Positions 11,086 through 22,929 of a stretch of 64,000 bases of DNA are shown here, in pieces. Below the pieces are notes generated by a model. The model did not search any database. It was not told the origin of the DNA and saw nothing but the letters and a program-made list of their open reading frames with translations. This DNA is from Hyalella azteca. Taxonomy: Eukaryota; Arthropoda; Malacostraca; Amphipoda; Hyalellidae. Made by a program: the position numbers and the translations under genes. Each line of letters starts with the position of its first letter. The stretch's first letter is position 1. The stretch is taken from assembly GCF_000764305.2 (NCBI RefSeq), contig NW_025936561.1, positions 15,301-79,300 of the forward strand. Direction: 5' to 3'.

Positions 11086-14000
11086 GATATGTTCGTCTTG
11101 TGTGTGTGGTTGCTGCATTCTGGCTGCTGACATTGGGGCATAATGGATGCTTTGTCATCTTTTATGCTGTGTCTATCATACTAGATGGAATTGATGGCTG
11201 GGTCGCTCGTAAACTGCAACAATGTTCACAATTTGGGGCCTGGGTAAGTCAATAGACAATTTAAAAGTGGTTTGTCATTATAATATGATTTAATAATTTA
11301 AATCATTACCTATGATTTTTTTATTCAAAATTGATTTCTTTAAGGGGACCAGCTACCCTAAATTTTCAATTTTGGCGTTTTCTGGTTTATGTGCTCATCT
11401 TAAAGCTTACTTTCTGATGCATCAAACGGTACCAGAATCATCTATCTACATCGAAAAATGATTTCGTGACAGCTCTCCAAAGGGGGGCGGTTTTGAGGGC
11501 CCTTCAGTAAAGTCTATGGGATTAATTTGACGGCTGGACACACTAAAAAGGAACGTCTGGCGTAAAGCTGCCAATTATGGCATTATCCGGTGCTTATACT
11601 CATCTTAAAGCTTACTTTCTGAGGCGTCAAACGGTACTAGAATCATCTTCCTACATGCATTTTTACGTACACAATACGCGTACACGGAGGGACTATAAAT
11701 ACAGCCTGCTGTTGCCAAGCAGTCAGCCACTCATGACAGCGAGGTGAGAGGTGTGCAGCCAGTTGCTCTATGCCTTCCTGACTTGGTTTGAGGCTTAGTT
11801 ATGGTATCTAGGCTACGTTACGACTATTTTACGTCTATTTACTTGCCGCACAGGCATTTTTTTTGGGCGTGGTAAAAACCTCCTATTGCTCTCACGGCAA
11901 ACCTATCTCCTCCTACAGTTTTCAAGCTACAGCAATGAGACATATACCATTCGATTTGTAAAGACCATACCTATCGACTCTGTGATCATTTTTTTGAATT
12001 TGTGTATGGTTTGTCTTATATATGGGGGAGAAGGGGGGGGGAGGGGGGGAAAAATGAAAAAAAAGAGAAAAATGGGAAAACGCACATAAAAAAAAACTAT
12101 GGGGAAAATGAGAAAAATGATCACCAAATCGATAGGTATGGTCTTTACGAATCGAATGATACGTGTCGATGTTGTAGGATGATATTTGTAGGAGATAGAT
12201 TTTCTGGGGGGGGGGGGGCAGGGGGGAAAAATGAAAAGAAGAGAAAAATGAGAAAATGCACATAAAAAAAACTATGGGGAAAATGAGAAAAATGATCACC
12301 AAATCGATAGGTATGGTCTTAACGAATCAAATGATACGTGTCAATGTTGTAGGATGATATTTGTAGGAGATAGATTTTCTAAAGTACCCCCTTTTTTAGC
12401 CGTTTACTATGAATTTCACGTTTTCTATCAATTTTTTCAAAAAATTTAAATGAGCAAAATGTTATTGTTTTTACATTTTACGTATGTATGTGAAATTTCA
12501 TGATGATCGGATAATAACTAGAAGTTTTTCCGGAAGGTAGCCGGTCCCCTTAAGAAACCTAGAAGCTTCTATATTTGTGTTGAGTTGAAAGTATGAAATG
12601 GGTGTTTTCAACATGACTATTGCGAGCAGTGAATATTTTAAATTTTGATATTGATTGAAAGATAGCCATAAGATGTGGATCATATCATTTATATTACTTC
12701 TTGTGCAAAATATTATATATAGCTGCATGCATAAATTTTGAATTGTAAGACCTGTTTGCAGCTGGATGTTGTGATTGACAATACAAGCCGAGCACTCCTG
12801 TGGGCCCACATACACCCAGTGAGTTTGAATGCAGTTCACTTTTCATAGTTTTATTGCCTGCTCCATATTTTGTAATTTGAGCCAAACACCAATGAATAAC
12901 TTTGATTACCTTGTTTTAAGTCACAAAATTCAATCTTTGTGTTTCATAACGTGAAATTCTAAAAAATTGTACTTCCAACAGTTTGACATATTAAATACAA
13001 TTATATACCTATATTATGGAATTAGAATGATCTGTCCTGCTTATATACATGCATATATATCTTTACCTTGGCTTAAGCTACATAGTTTATTGTTCTTTTT
13101 GAACATGAAAATAATGACATAGAGTAAACTTTGTTTGCCTGCCAGATGGGCACCTTAGTGTCAGCACTAGAGTGGACTGTGTTTGTGTGTAATCATCAGC
13201 TGGGGGAAAATTGGCGCACTCACCTGTCATCTGATGTCTATGGTGTGTTCTTCTAATTCCAATACCTATGTATGTATACTTATATTCATAGGTTAGATCT
13301 GCTGTACATGCTCTTTATCTGGGACTGTCTCAAATAAACATAGGTTGTTGCACTTTACCAGTAATGATGAATTAATAGAATTTCCATTTTATTTTACGGC
13401 AGTGTTTCATCCCTCAAAACTGCATTTGTATGTATTTAGTCTCTGAATTTTATTTATGATATTTAGAAGCATCAACTATCCTTTTTATCTTAGTTCTAAC
13501 ATTAAAATTATATGGCTTTGTCTCGATTCCTCAGGTAGTCTCTCATCAATCAGCCTTGGTGAGTCAACATTTTCAGTACACTCTAACCTCATTGGCACAA
13601 AAAGAAGTGGCAAGAAAAGCCCTGTTGGGTCAACTGCTAATTCTGTGCTTAGGAAGCAAGCTGACATCTGCCAACCTCCTCAATTGGTTCAATGGATTTT
13701 GAAAAATGGTTAGTTTTTTCTAGATGATACATTGTTTTTGCCTTGAAGTTATTCTATACAAAATGCTTTTTTTGAATAGAAATGAGCATTAAAAAAATGT
13801 TATGAATTTCATCCATTGCTTCAGCTGCCATCTCAGTGTGTTTTACAAGTGTGTTTTGCTATATTCTATCAGTCTGCATTGTGAGAGATTTTCTTATAAA
13901 CTAATAAATATAAATGCCCTCTTTTAAAAATGATGACATTAAAAGAAAACCAGCAAGCCATTAAATCCAAAAGCCTTCTTTTTGTATGCTAGTTCAAAGT

Positions 14001-17000
14001 GTAAAACAAATGATGGTATTTCTGATTTGAAAGAATACTAACAAAAGATATCCTCTGATGAGGGCCAGGCTAACATTCTTAATGAGTTCTTTAGCAGTGT
14101 GTTCACAGATAAGGATTGAACAGCATTCCAGCTATTGAGAAGTGCCCAGTAGGCTCAAAGTCAACATGTTTTGAAGTAACAGAGAAGAGGTTCTCAAGGG
14201 CCTGGTTGCTCTGAATCCCAACAAGCCATGTGGACCATACAGCTTCCACCTTAGATTGCTCTAAGAATTAGCAACCATCCTGGCTGGCCCTTTCAAAGTG
14301 TCTTTTTGGAAAATCTTGGATGAAGGAAATTAGCTGGTTGATTGGAAATAAGCTCAAGTGAAACCAGTGTTCAAAAATGGTGACTAGAGTAGTTCCGGTA
14401 ACTATCACCCTATCAATCTTATAAGTGTTGTTTGAAAGGTAATGGAATCTGTTGTAAAGGATAGCATTGTCAATCACTTAATTGTTCACCATCTCCAAGC
14501 AGTCTTGTCAGCATGGCTTTATTGCCAGTAGATTCTGCACCTCTAACCTCTTGTCTACATTGACCGTTGCATTGTACCTCAATTTTGCCAAACCATTTGA
14601 AAGTGTTATGCGTGAGTGGCTGTTGTGTTGTAGCGGTTCAATCAACTGGGTTTCCACAAAACCTATGTGGATATGAGCCTCCTCACCCCAAGAGACTATC
14701 CCACTCAAGATGGTTAGACTGAGTTTGGGACAGTGAAAAATAGGTGAATACAAACACCAATATACTTAAGACTAAGAACCTAAACAATGACAGTAAAGGA
14801 TCATTCTCATGCAGCAAAGCATATTTTTTTAAAGATAATCTAAGCCACCCTAGGGGAGAAAGCCCTTGTAACGAATTTACGGTACGCAAATTCGAGATTA
14901 CTATTACAACATTGGGAAGCTGTTACACCACCTGAAAATTTGAAAAACACATCTTAGCCTACCACATACGGATCAATAATAATAGTCAGGTAAGCAGCAT
15001 AACATGGGCTTGCTAGACATGGGCAAAGGGAAATATCTGGTTAAGCAAAACAGTGAGTATTGGCTTGATTTCTGGAGAATAGAGCGGTATGCCTGCAGGA
15101 TACTTTACCAGGTCCCAGGATCACTCCTGGAGCACAGCTAGAAGACAAGTTAGTTTGATCACTTCTGGCCAACTTTGCAGTCATACACAGGCACACACAT
15201 CTGAGTACTCACCAATCTAGTAGCAGGGATACCAAGATGTCACTGACTGCAGAAGATTCCAGAAGGTGCACCGCCCAGAGAACCAGAAACCTTGAGTACT
15301 AGGAAACAGCAGGATGCTCACTATGCTTTGCAGTGAACAAGAAAAAAGATACTGGGAATGGCACAGTGTTGCCGGCGCTATGGAATGCTTATGTCGGGTT
15401 CTTTAGTCTCTGGCAACAATTTAGGTGAATGAAAGTTTTCTTCTTGCTATGGATGTATTGTTAAAGCACGGGGCAGTGATTACAGATGCAGTTGCGAATG
15501 GAATGAAATGTAACCAGACATTGGGAGCATGAGCAAGGTATTTCAGCTGCAAGAGATAAAACATATAATCAATAAAAGTAAAATCAATAAAAGAACCTCA
15601 CTCACAGCAGTTATCAAAACCAAAAACCCTTAGCATTGACATAACAATCAAGCAGCAAGCGGTAGTTAAACTTAGTTTGAATAAATTGATAATATGAGCA
15701 CGCATGAGTAATACGAGAGAACACACAAGAGATTAAAGTGAACCAAGGTAAACAGGCACTATTGCAATTGTGGTAATAACTACAACTTATTGGGTGAAAC
15801 TAGAGATGCAAAAAAAAAAACGTTTTTTTTCCAGAGTGTTTTTTGTAGTAAAAAAAACGTTTTTTATGTGTTTTTTTTTGTTTTTTATTGTTTTTTTTTC
15901 TTTCGTGTATTTATTTGGGATCAATATATCTATACCCTTAATATACATTGAAATGATGTGTTTTTAGCCCTCAGGTAAAGTGATTATGGATTTATTTGCA
16001 TTTATTTATGTTTTTCTAAAAAAAAACAATAAAAAACATGTTTTTTTAGGCTGATGTTTTTTATTAAAAAAATTTTTTTTTATTAAAAAAAACATGAGTG
16101 TTTTTTTTACGTCGCATCTCTAGGTGAAACACATTCGTAAATTGAAAACAGTTTGGTATTCTCATAATAAAATAGCAAGTATTGAAATTAGAAGATTGAA
16201 ATAGCAAAGCAATTAAAGTAAAATCATGTTAACAACTCATTATTGTGCCATTAACATTCTTTAGATTAAAAGCAAGCATTGCCAGAAGTGGATAAATGTA
16301 TGTGCAAAGTATAAACATAAGCATGAATAAAGTAAATCAATTATTAAGCTAAATGGTGTGAGCACAAGCAAACATGATAACACTTATACTACTCCTAGTC
16401 AGAACCCCTCCAGGTATAGCTCAATCTAGAACGTCAGGAATGGCAAGGTTCATTGAGGCATGAATAAACAGCTGGCACAACCTGGACAGCCTAGCAACTA
16501 ATACCACCTAATATTAATGTAACTAAACTATTCTAATCACATGGACATTATCTAGTCTAAGTAAGGCTCTGGACTAGTGAAGTCAGGTTATTTCAGGCAC
16601 CAAATCAAGTCATGGTCCTAACCAATGCAGTCAACAAGAGGCATAGGCTACTAACACTATGCAATTATCTACCCTAATTAGGAGACCATGAAAAGAGCAC
16701 AGAAATGGCTAATGAGTTGGCTTGGTAAGATTGGTCAGTTATGTAGTCAATTAGAGTTACATCCAATTTGGTGCAATATATGAGCATGAGCACTGCGCTC
16801 TTCAAGGAGTTCAGATTAGTGAAGACATGGTACTCAGGAGAGGAAGGTCAAGAGCTTGCAGTCAGGGACTCCAGGTCTCCACAACAGCATGCCAGCTGGG
16901 TCCCAAACCGACTGCTATCAAATTATAAAATACAAAACTTGAGTAAGTTGAGTCTATTGCCTTTTATGGCAAATAAAGAGGACTCATACTTCAGGTGAAT

Positions 17001-20000
17001 AAAGTTAAGATTAAATTTAGCAAGCGGGTATAAAGCATCAGCAAAAGCAGGACACTTACTCAGTACAGTATAGCAAGAGGGAACACAAAGCATAACACAA
17101 GACTTAATGCTGTAATGCAAATGTCACAATGTAAACACTCAAAAGCAAACACTCAATAACTGTAATAGCAACCAAAGATTTACCAAGATCACAAGCCAAA
17201 TTGTGTGCATTTTAGTTTAAAGCATGATAATGGGTAGGACAGGAAATTAATGCATCATATTACCAGTTCACTGCAACTCACCCTTAAGGAGTGTTGAAGT
17301 GGCTTAGGAAACAGGAGTATGGGAAAGAACCAGAGTATAGGCAGTTTGGCAAGCAGGATTAGATTAACAATCACTTCACGGTAAATTGAAATTCAGGCAA
17401 TGGATGCAGACATTGATAGACAATCAGGTGCAGATAGGCATAAGTTCAAGCATGACCATGCTGGTGCATGTTAAAGGTACACTCTTTTTCACTGGCAATA
17501 CCAGACATGTGTATTGGTAATCCCAATAACAAAGGTATATGTCTGTAACAAACACAGAAGAAACACATACATTATTGGTTACCAAATAAAATTTAAACCA
17601 CTCCTTCTAAGGGAGAAAACCAGATGATATTAGGAGGCATGGCCTAGAAGTAAGACAATACACTATGATACAATACAGCTAATGTTCTGCGGCCCTCTTC
17701 AGCATAAAGTGAAGTCCTTGGGAATAGAGGGAGATGTACTTCAATGGAGTACATCTCCAAATGATTATGATGCTTCCAAGCCTCTGTTGTCAATGTCTGC
17801 ATGGTGACCTCTTTGAAGTATACAAGTATATTCATGATTAATACAAGGTCCCAGAAAGATTACTAGAATTTGAAACAAGAATTAACACCAGAGGCCATGA
17901 CTATAAACTAAAAAAACTGCGTTGCAGCTCATCCACACTCAATGTTTTTTCTTGCTTTGAGTCACCGACATGTGGCATCCTAACAGATTACAGTGTTGGC
18001 GCTCCAAGTATAAATGTGTTCAAGAACACACTAGATAAAGCTATGAAGAAATATATGTTCAGACTTCAAATGCTTAGCACCCTATCAAACCTGGTGCAAG
18101 TCTAGTAGCTATTTCAAACTATTGTCTGTCTTGAAAAGATATGGTCATAGGACTTTTTTTTATATCTCCTGTGAACAAGTCATGAAAAATACATAGATCG
18201 GCAACAGGCCACATCAGGCCTATTCTTCAGCACTGACATCATTATGATATTATATAATAAGCTGTTAAAAAATACAATTGTAAAAATGGACATAACCTAA
18301 ACTAAGGTGTGTAATATTCTGATTTTCTCTTTGAAAATAGAAAATGTTTGAAAATGACAATTAGGTTTTGTAGATCCCAAGTTATTGGACGTTCTCAAGT
18401 GATTTTTGTATCAAATGATGAGACCCTCTCATAAAATAAATGTTCTTAACACGTTGACTACAAAGTGGTACATATGCGTAATACAAAATGTATTTCTCCA
18501 GGACGTAGTGGTACATAATTCAGGTTGCCTAAAATTGGCCAAATCTGAGAACAAAAAGGGCCAAAAAAGGCCAATAACTCAAAATATACTAGTTTATTTG
18601 TAGGTTCCAGTATAAAAATTCCATTCATTTTCTTTTTGCAGTATTTAAAATTTAATTAGGAAGTACCCCTATCATAAATTTTAGCCAGCCAACGCAATTG
18701 AGAGAAACTAAATCACGGAATTTGTCCAGAAAAAATGACCGCCTGGCAACCCTGTTGAAAAACGGTACAAAAAAATGAAATAATAGTACAAGATGAAGCA
18801 ATTGTAGTCGATGTGTTAAGCTAAATAGAAGGTTCAATAAACAGTTTTCAAACATTTTACACAACCTGTGGCACAGCCATAATTTCTTGGATGATCTCCT
18901 AATTTTTGCCCTGCAAATAATTTATGCAAGGACTTAATTTTTACACTCAAAATGGTACTTAACAGGGTTGGCGATTTTTTTTATTTTTTTTTTTAAATCA
19001 AAAATCAAAATTTTTTTTTATTTTTTCATGATTTATTTGATTTTTTTATTTTTTCAGTTTTTTTGTCTTTTTGAGGTGTTATTTTTTATGTTGCAATTAG
19101 CCTACTAACAATAACAGTATATGAACCATAATGGATGGCTAAAAAGGGCTCTTATTGCCTTCAATAATGGCCAACAGGCCAAGGTGATGTTTACCACTTA
19201 GGGATTTTTGGGTAAACAATTATTGATAAGTCTATTCATTACGTAGCTTTGTAAAGTTTGTATGGAGCAAGGCAATGAGCTAAATATTGACCATTTAACT
19301 GGCTTCAATATACAAAAACACTTCGGGAATGCAGATCTCCTAAACATTGAAGAGTCACATAACAGATAGGTAGCTGATAGTACAGTGCACAGCACTAGGT
19401 ATCAATAGATCTACTAGTTTTATGTCCTATAAATCTACCAGACTCTACCTTCTATACACACCGACTAGTAGTGACTGAGTGACTGCACTGTTCCCATTTA
19501 ATTCAGACCAATAAACCAATGCTAAACATAAACTGAACGATAACCAAACAAACCTCATACGACTTGCAACAAGACTTAAGTTATGAGAAAAGCTAACACT
19601 GTTTGAAATAAACATGTCCACAATTCAAATATTTTATATCCATTCACTGCATTTAATTATTTTATATATAGTCTTGTAATTGTAATTGTTTCGTTTCTAC
19701 TTTTAAATTCACATATTTAAAAATTGAATTTAAATATTTTAATTAGAATACGTACTCGTATTAGGGTGGAAAATCTTTCTAATTGCGTAAAAGGTCAATA
19801 CAATCTCAACCTCTCAATATACAGGGTGCAGCAGAACCGATTGAGCAGCTTTGAGGTAAAATAAGAGTAATGGAGGTACATAAAGAAGAAAGTTTATTTT
19901 CCTAGAGGTTAGCATAACATACCATTTAGAATACTTATGTTTTGAAAACAATATCTGGAAGATGGGGGCTGTTAGCTGCAACACACTGTTGGAGTCGTTC

Positions 20001-22118
20001 TCAGAGGAGGGAGTAACCATAACAGTGAATTCCGATCGCTATGCTGCAATATTGCAAAATTTCTTGCAGCCCAGGATGGAAAACATTGTTGAAAATGAAG
20101 CATTGGGAGACGTGTGGTTCCAGCAGGATGGGGCTACAGCTCACCCAGCCCGAATATCACTCAATGTTTTGAACACATGTTTCCCGGATATCTGGTGTCG
20201 ATGAGGGGTGATTTACAGTGGCCTGTGAGGTCACCTGATTTGAGCATTTGCGATTTCTTTCTTTGGGGACTTCTAAAAGAAAGGGTGTTCAGAAGTCACC
20301 CTCACACCCTACCACAGCTAAGGGAACGGATTATTGCAGCAGAGGTTGTGGCCATACCTTGCCATATGTGTGAACGTGCTGTAGAAAACTTCCGAGAACA
20401 ACTCCAACAGTGTGATGCAGCTAACAAACCCCATCTTCCTGATATTGTTTTTAAAACATAGGTATTTTAAATGGTATGTTATGCTAATCATGAGGAAAAT
20501 AAACTTTCTTCTTTATGTACCTCCATTACTCTTTTATTTTGCCTCAAAGTCAAAACTGTTCAATCAGTTCTGTCCCACCCTGTATAAGCTAGCTAACACA
20601 TTTAAATTGTATATTGTAATCAATATATAACAAATAGTCAAATAGTTAGACTACTTATAGCCTTATAAGAATTAGCTAAGCTGCTAGCTACGTACAATGT
20701 ATTGCACACTTGATGCCTCTGTACCAAAAACATTCCATTTGTTGGAACCTAATACACCCTAAAGGCAGCAAGTTTATATACAAATTTGTCATTTACATTT
20801 GTCATTTTACATTTATACTAAACCATGAATAACAATACCTCAATATAAATTAAAGACTGCCACTCAATATTTTTAAATATATGAAAAAAATCAAAAAAAA
20901 TAAAAAAAAATCATGATTTTTTTATAAAAAAATCAAGTGATTTAATCATTTTGATTTAATCATTGCCAACCCTGGTACTTAATGTAAAGACTCTTATTTT
21001 TCACGCTCCAAATACGTTATGTTAGCTTATTTATATATCACGCTGCAAATACATTATGTTAGCTTTTTATTTTTCACCCTGCAAATACATTATGTTAACT
21101 CTTTTATTTTTTAACCTTCAATCACTTTATGCAGACTTCAGGTCGCCAGGAGGCGTGTGGGCAGTGGCGGGGCTACACGTCCTCCCTCTATGGCTGGCTG
21201 GGCTGAAATACAAGGTGTTCCAGACAAGCCTGTACTTCCTCCCAGACTTAGTGCCTTTTTGGGGTAAGTTCTGGACTGAAAAACTTTTGTCTTATTTTAA
21301 TTTCTTTAAATCTGTCAAAGAAACCTTAAAAATAATATGCAACGTAATGAGAATTTGTAACCTTATTTAATTGATTAATATATAGGTAATGATTTTTGAA
21401 TACAGTTGAAATTATGCCATAAGTCAAATTTGAGTGGCCATTATTTTTCTTTCAACAGAATAATAATTCAAAATCTTATAAAGTGTTATATCATGCTAGT
21501 GGATACTGCACGCCATAAATACCACAATGGATTATGTGAATTTGTCCTGAGAAGTAAAAAAAAAATCATCAGAAAAGCATGACCAAGGCTATTTTGACAT
21601 CTCAATAATAGACTGCCCACTTTATTATTGTTATTATTATTATTATTCTATGAAGCATTTTTTTGTGGCTTCTGGTTCAAATGAACTTTGAGGGCACGTC
21701 ACAAATAAAATTCATAAGGATTGTCTTGAAACTGCTCTATGTGATTGATTTTGAGTCTGCAGCTCAACAATTAAAATAGATCAATTTTCATTGAGTTTGG
21801 CAATTCTTGCATGATTAATGTAAATAGACAGAGCTTCAGCGCTGCTAGGCTCATCATGTTATCTCCTTTCATCTTGATTTTGGCATTTTGGTTTGATGGT
21901 AAATTACTTAATTTCTATTATCAGCATGGATTGGTTTTATAATTTTAGCTTACTGTGTCAAATATTATATTAAAAATAGTCCAAATTTGCTGATGATTCT
22001 CTGAACACTAGGTTTGTGCGTGCTGGTACTGGGACGCCTGCTGTGTGCCTATGCTGAGCTGTGGTGTCTGTGGCATCACATCGTCCTCTTGACCACGCAT
22101 GCTGTTCACCCACGCTGA
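11086..22118 (+). CDS. CDP-alcohol phosphatidyltransferase family protein (5' exon missing)
   Basis: Five exons read: 11086-11243, 12762-12818, 13146-13242, 21135-21263 and 22012-22118 (TGA), all with AG/GT borders and compatible phases (exon 3 end and its GTGTGT donor are the least sure). Joining exons 1 and 2 gives the complete class I CDP-alcohol phosphotransferase signature D-G-x2-A-R-x8-G-x3-D-x3-D, split by intron 1. Such enzymes move a phosphoalcohol from a CDP-linked donor to an acceptor in membranes. Hydrophobic stretches before the motif (VVAAFWLLTLG, FVIFYAVSIIL) and in exons 4-5 fit a multi-pass ER protein. The start (YVRLV) resembles the Gly-Tyr-x-Arg entry of PI synthase-like enzymes. 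Substrate (inositol or other) is not decidable. The exon encoding the N-terminus was not found. The C-terminus is disturbed by a 61-bp duplication. Introns are loaded with transposons; intron 3 is about 7.9 kb. Confidence 0.8.
11344..12549 (+). mobile_element. 1.2 kb TTAA-flanked non-autonomous DNA transposon
   Basis: Ends are inverted repeats: GGGGACCAGCTACC at the left and GGTAGCCGGTCCCC at the right. Each is flanked by TTAA (11340-11343 and 12550-12553), the target duplication of piggyBac-type elements. No transposase frame. Subterminal blocks are repeated (CTCATCTTAAAGCTTACTTT near 11395 and 11606). It lies inside intron 1 of the phosphatidyltransferase gene. piggyBac relationship is inferred from TTAA alone. 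Confidence 0.8.
11895..12385. repeat. Inverted plus direct internal repeats with G-tracts
   Basis: A block reading ATCGATAGGTATGGTCTT...GGAGATAGATTTTCT occurs at about 12120-12200 and 12297-12381. Its reverse complement occurs at about 11905-11990. Between them lie G-runs (12026-12050 and 12206-12228) and AAAAATGA-AAAGA segments. The inverted copies could pair into a long hairpin, and the G-runs could form a quadruplex; both are structural inferences. Confidence 0.75.
13243..14039. other. Intron 3, first part: nothing recognised
   Basis: Ordinary AT-rich intron. An 85-codon ORF (13456-13713) has no recognisable family feature. Confidence 0.5.
14040..14900 (+). pseudogene. Decayed LINE reverse transcriptase (CR1/jockey-like)
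   Basis: Reading through stops and frame changes gives reverse transcriptase landmarks in order: LNEFFSSVFTD, ALNPNKPCGPY (usual kaSGPDgi), PVFKNGD, NYHPINLISVV with KVMES and NHL, then QHGFIASRFCTSNLL (usual QhGFr.grSt.tnLL) and YLNFAKPFESV (usual DfakAFDsV). The catalytic YADD block is not recognisable. Several in-frame stops show it is dead. Probably the same family as the 3' ends at 17838, 24525 and 51655, but that is inference. Confidence 0.75.
15801..16122. mobile_element. 322-bp hAT-type MITE with exact 8-bp target duplication
   Basis: Starts TAGAGATGC and ends GCATCTCTA, flanked on both sides by GGTGAAAC (15793-15800 and 16123-16130). An 8-bp target duplication with short TIRs is the hAT signature. 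The interior is A/T-run rich (AAAAAACGTTTTTT motifs), which makes spurious K/F-rich ORFs. Confidence 0.85.
16131..17837. other. Intron 3, middle part: nothing recognised
   Basis: A-rich unique DNA. An inverted pair GGAGATGTACTTC/ATGGAGTACATCTCC lies near 17728-17758. No exon with proper borders was seen. Confidence 0.5.
17838..18245 (+). mobile_element. 5'-truncated LINE, 3' end copy 1
   Basis: Reads as a LINE protein C-terminus: ETRINTRGHDYKLKKLRC, then NVFKNTLDKAMKKYMF, then stops. This is the usual closing region of CR1-like ORF2. It is followed by a 3' untranslated block with CAACAGGCCACATCAGGCCT and ACATCATTATGATATTATA. The block recurs at 24525-24670 and 51760-51900. Confidence 0.7.
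18450..18815. mobile_element. 366-bp TTAA MITE, copy 1
   Basis: TIRs CACGTTGACTAC and GTAGTCGATGTG, flanked by TTAA (18446-18449, 18816-18819). A clear relative of 41481-41841. Non-coding. TTAA duplication suggests piggyBac-type mobilisation. Confidence 0.85.
19822..20582 (+). mobile_element. Internally deleted mariner-type transposon
   Basis: 761 bp with inverted repeats of about 110-120 bp (CAGGGTG...at left, CACCCTG at right; inner landmarks AGGTACATAAAGAAGAAAG and its complement) and TA target duplications (19820-19821, 20583-20584). It keeps only the C-terminal half of a transposase. Confidence 0.85.
19962..20461 (+). pseudogene. Mariner-like transposase C-terminal half, frameshifted
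   Basis: First frame (19962-20204) ends with VWFQQDGATAHPARISL, containing the second catalytic Asp (QQD). The second frame (20114-20461) continues with WPVRSPDLSICDFFLWG, containing the third catalytic Asp (CD), then KERVF and a HLPDIVFKT end typical of this mariner group. A frame change between about 20150 and 20200 separates them. The N-terminal DNA-binding half and first Asp are missing. Confidence 0.85.
20983..21134. repeat. Short tandem repeat before exon 4
   Basis: Four copies of a ~40 base word with AATAC(A/G)TTATGTTA(G/A)CT and TTATTTTTCAC at about 20990-21120, ending just upstream of the AG of exon 4. Confidence 0.6.
21264..22011. other. Intron 4 of the phosphatidyltransferase gene
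   Basis: AT-rich; includes a (TTA)n run near 21626-21648. Nothing else recognised. Confidence 0.6.
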
Positions 22119-22174
22119 GCTGTGGTGTCTGTGGCATCACATCATCCTCTTGAACAAGCATACCACCTCCAAAC
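22053..22174 (+). repeat. 61-bp tandem duplication inside the last exon
   Basis: GCTGAGCTGTGGTGTCTGTG begins at 22053 and again at 22114, with the following CATCACATC-TCCTCTTGA also repeated. Because 61 is not a multiple of three, the first copy reads AELWCLWHHIVLL and then hits TGA. The second copy continues the same peptide in another frame (AELWCLWHHIILLNKHTTS, onwards to a stop at about 22356). Confidence 0.9.
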
Positions 22175-22356
22175 ACCAACACACTCCTCACCTCCAAACC
22201 CCAACACACTCCTCACCCCCAAACAAACATGATTCTCATTCATGCCATTCTTATTTGATCTCAAAGCAGTTTACAATGACCTCTCGTATAGCCAGTGTAA
22301 CTTCCATCATTTCTGTATGTGTTGCATTTTTGTCATTGGCTAAGGTAGAGGAATAG

Positions 22357-22929
22357 TTAGTTAATTAGTATGTAAAAGATTACTCATCACATACACCATA
22401 GCAAATATTAGAGTAGATTAGGTCTTTAGTGGAACAAACCAAAGTATTCTTCACGTGAATGCAATCTCAAGACACTATATTTAAGTAGTTCCAGAGTTTT
22501 CTCATATATCTCTTATTATTATTTAAATTAATAGTGTCAGCGCTCAAATATTAATATAAACAAACCCAGTATATTTATGAGCCTAGCCATAAGGTTGTTT
22601 ATTTTATACCCTGCTTGTAATATGCAAATTTTATTGTTTAACTCAGTTACTTGCATCACTTGTACCTGACTGGACATTGCAACCTGTCGTTAATTAACAC
22701 ACAGTCAATAAGTGTGACTGTGTTCATTATAACGTCAGTAGCGTAGATAGACATTGTATGGGAATTAGTGAACTTCTAAAAGAATTAAGCTTGATTTGTA
22801 GCAATTAATTAGTAGTTTCCTCGGCAGCTCATTAGTACGTTCTAGTTGAAGCTTAGTTCTACCTGTTGTCACATGTTTTGCCATTTTCCCTGCTGCCAAG
22901 ATTATTCAGAGTTCTCTTTATATTCTAAT
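22357..22929. other. 3' flank of the phosphatidyltransferase gene
   Basis: AT-rich with no gene signal. The transcript end was not identified. Confidence 0.4.

Larger units (their letters stand above)
18963..20974. mobile_element. hAT-like element with perfect 8-bp TSD, host of a nested mariner
   Basis: Starts CAGGGTTGGC and ends GCCAACCCTG. GTACTTAA flanks both ends (18955-18962, 20975-20982). Subterminal regions are long runs of T/A with AATCA words in opposite orientation. No hAT transposase frame, so it is non-autonomous. A mariner-type element (19822-20582) interrupts it, so the hAT insertion is older. Confidence 0.85.

Noticed and set aside
12002..12302. Lys/Glu- or Phe/Pro-rich ORFs
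   Set aside because: Low-complexity readings of G-runs and A-rich repeats within the TTAA element.
13456..13713. Extra exon of the phosphatidyltransferase gene
   Set aside because: Ser-rich reading without a proper acceptor/donor pair in phase, and no resemblance to the enzyme family.
15770..15967. Phe/Val-rich 65-residue membrane-like ORF
   Set aside because: Produced by T-runs of the hAT MITE.
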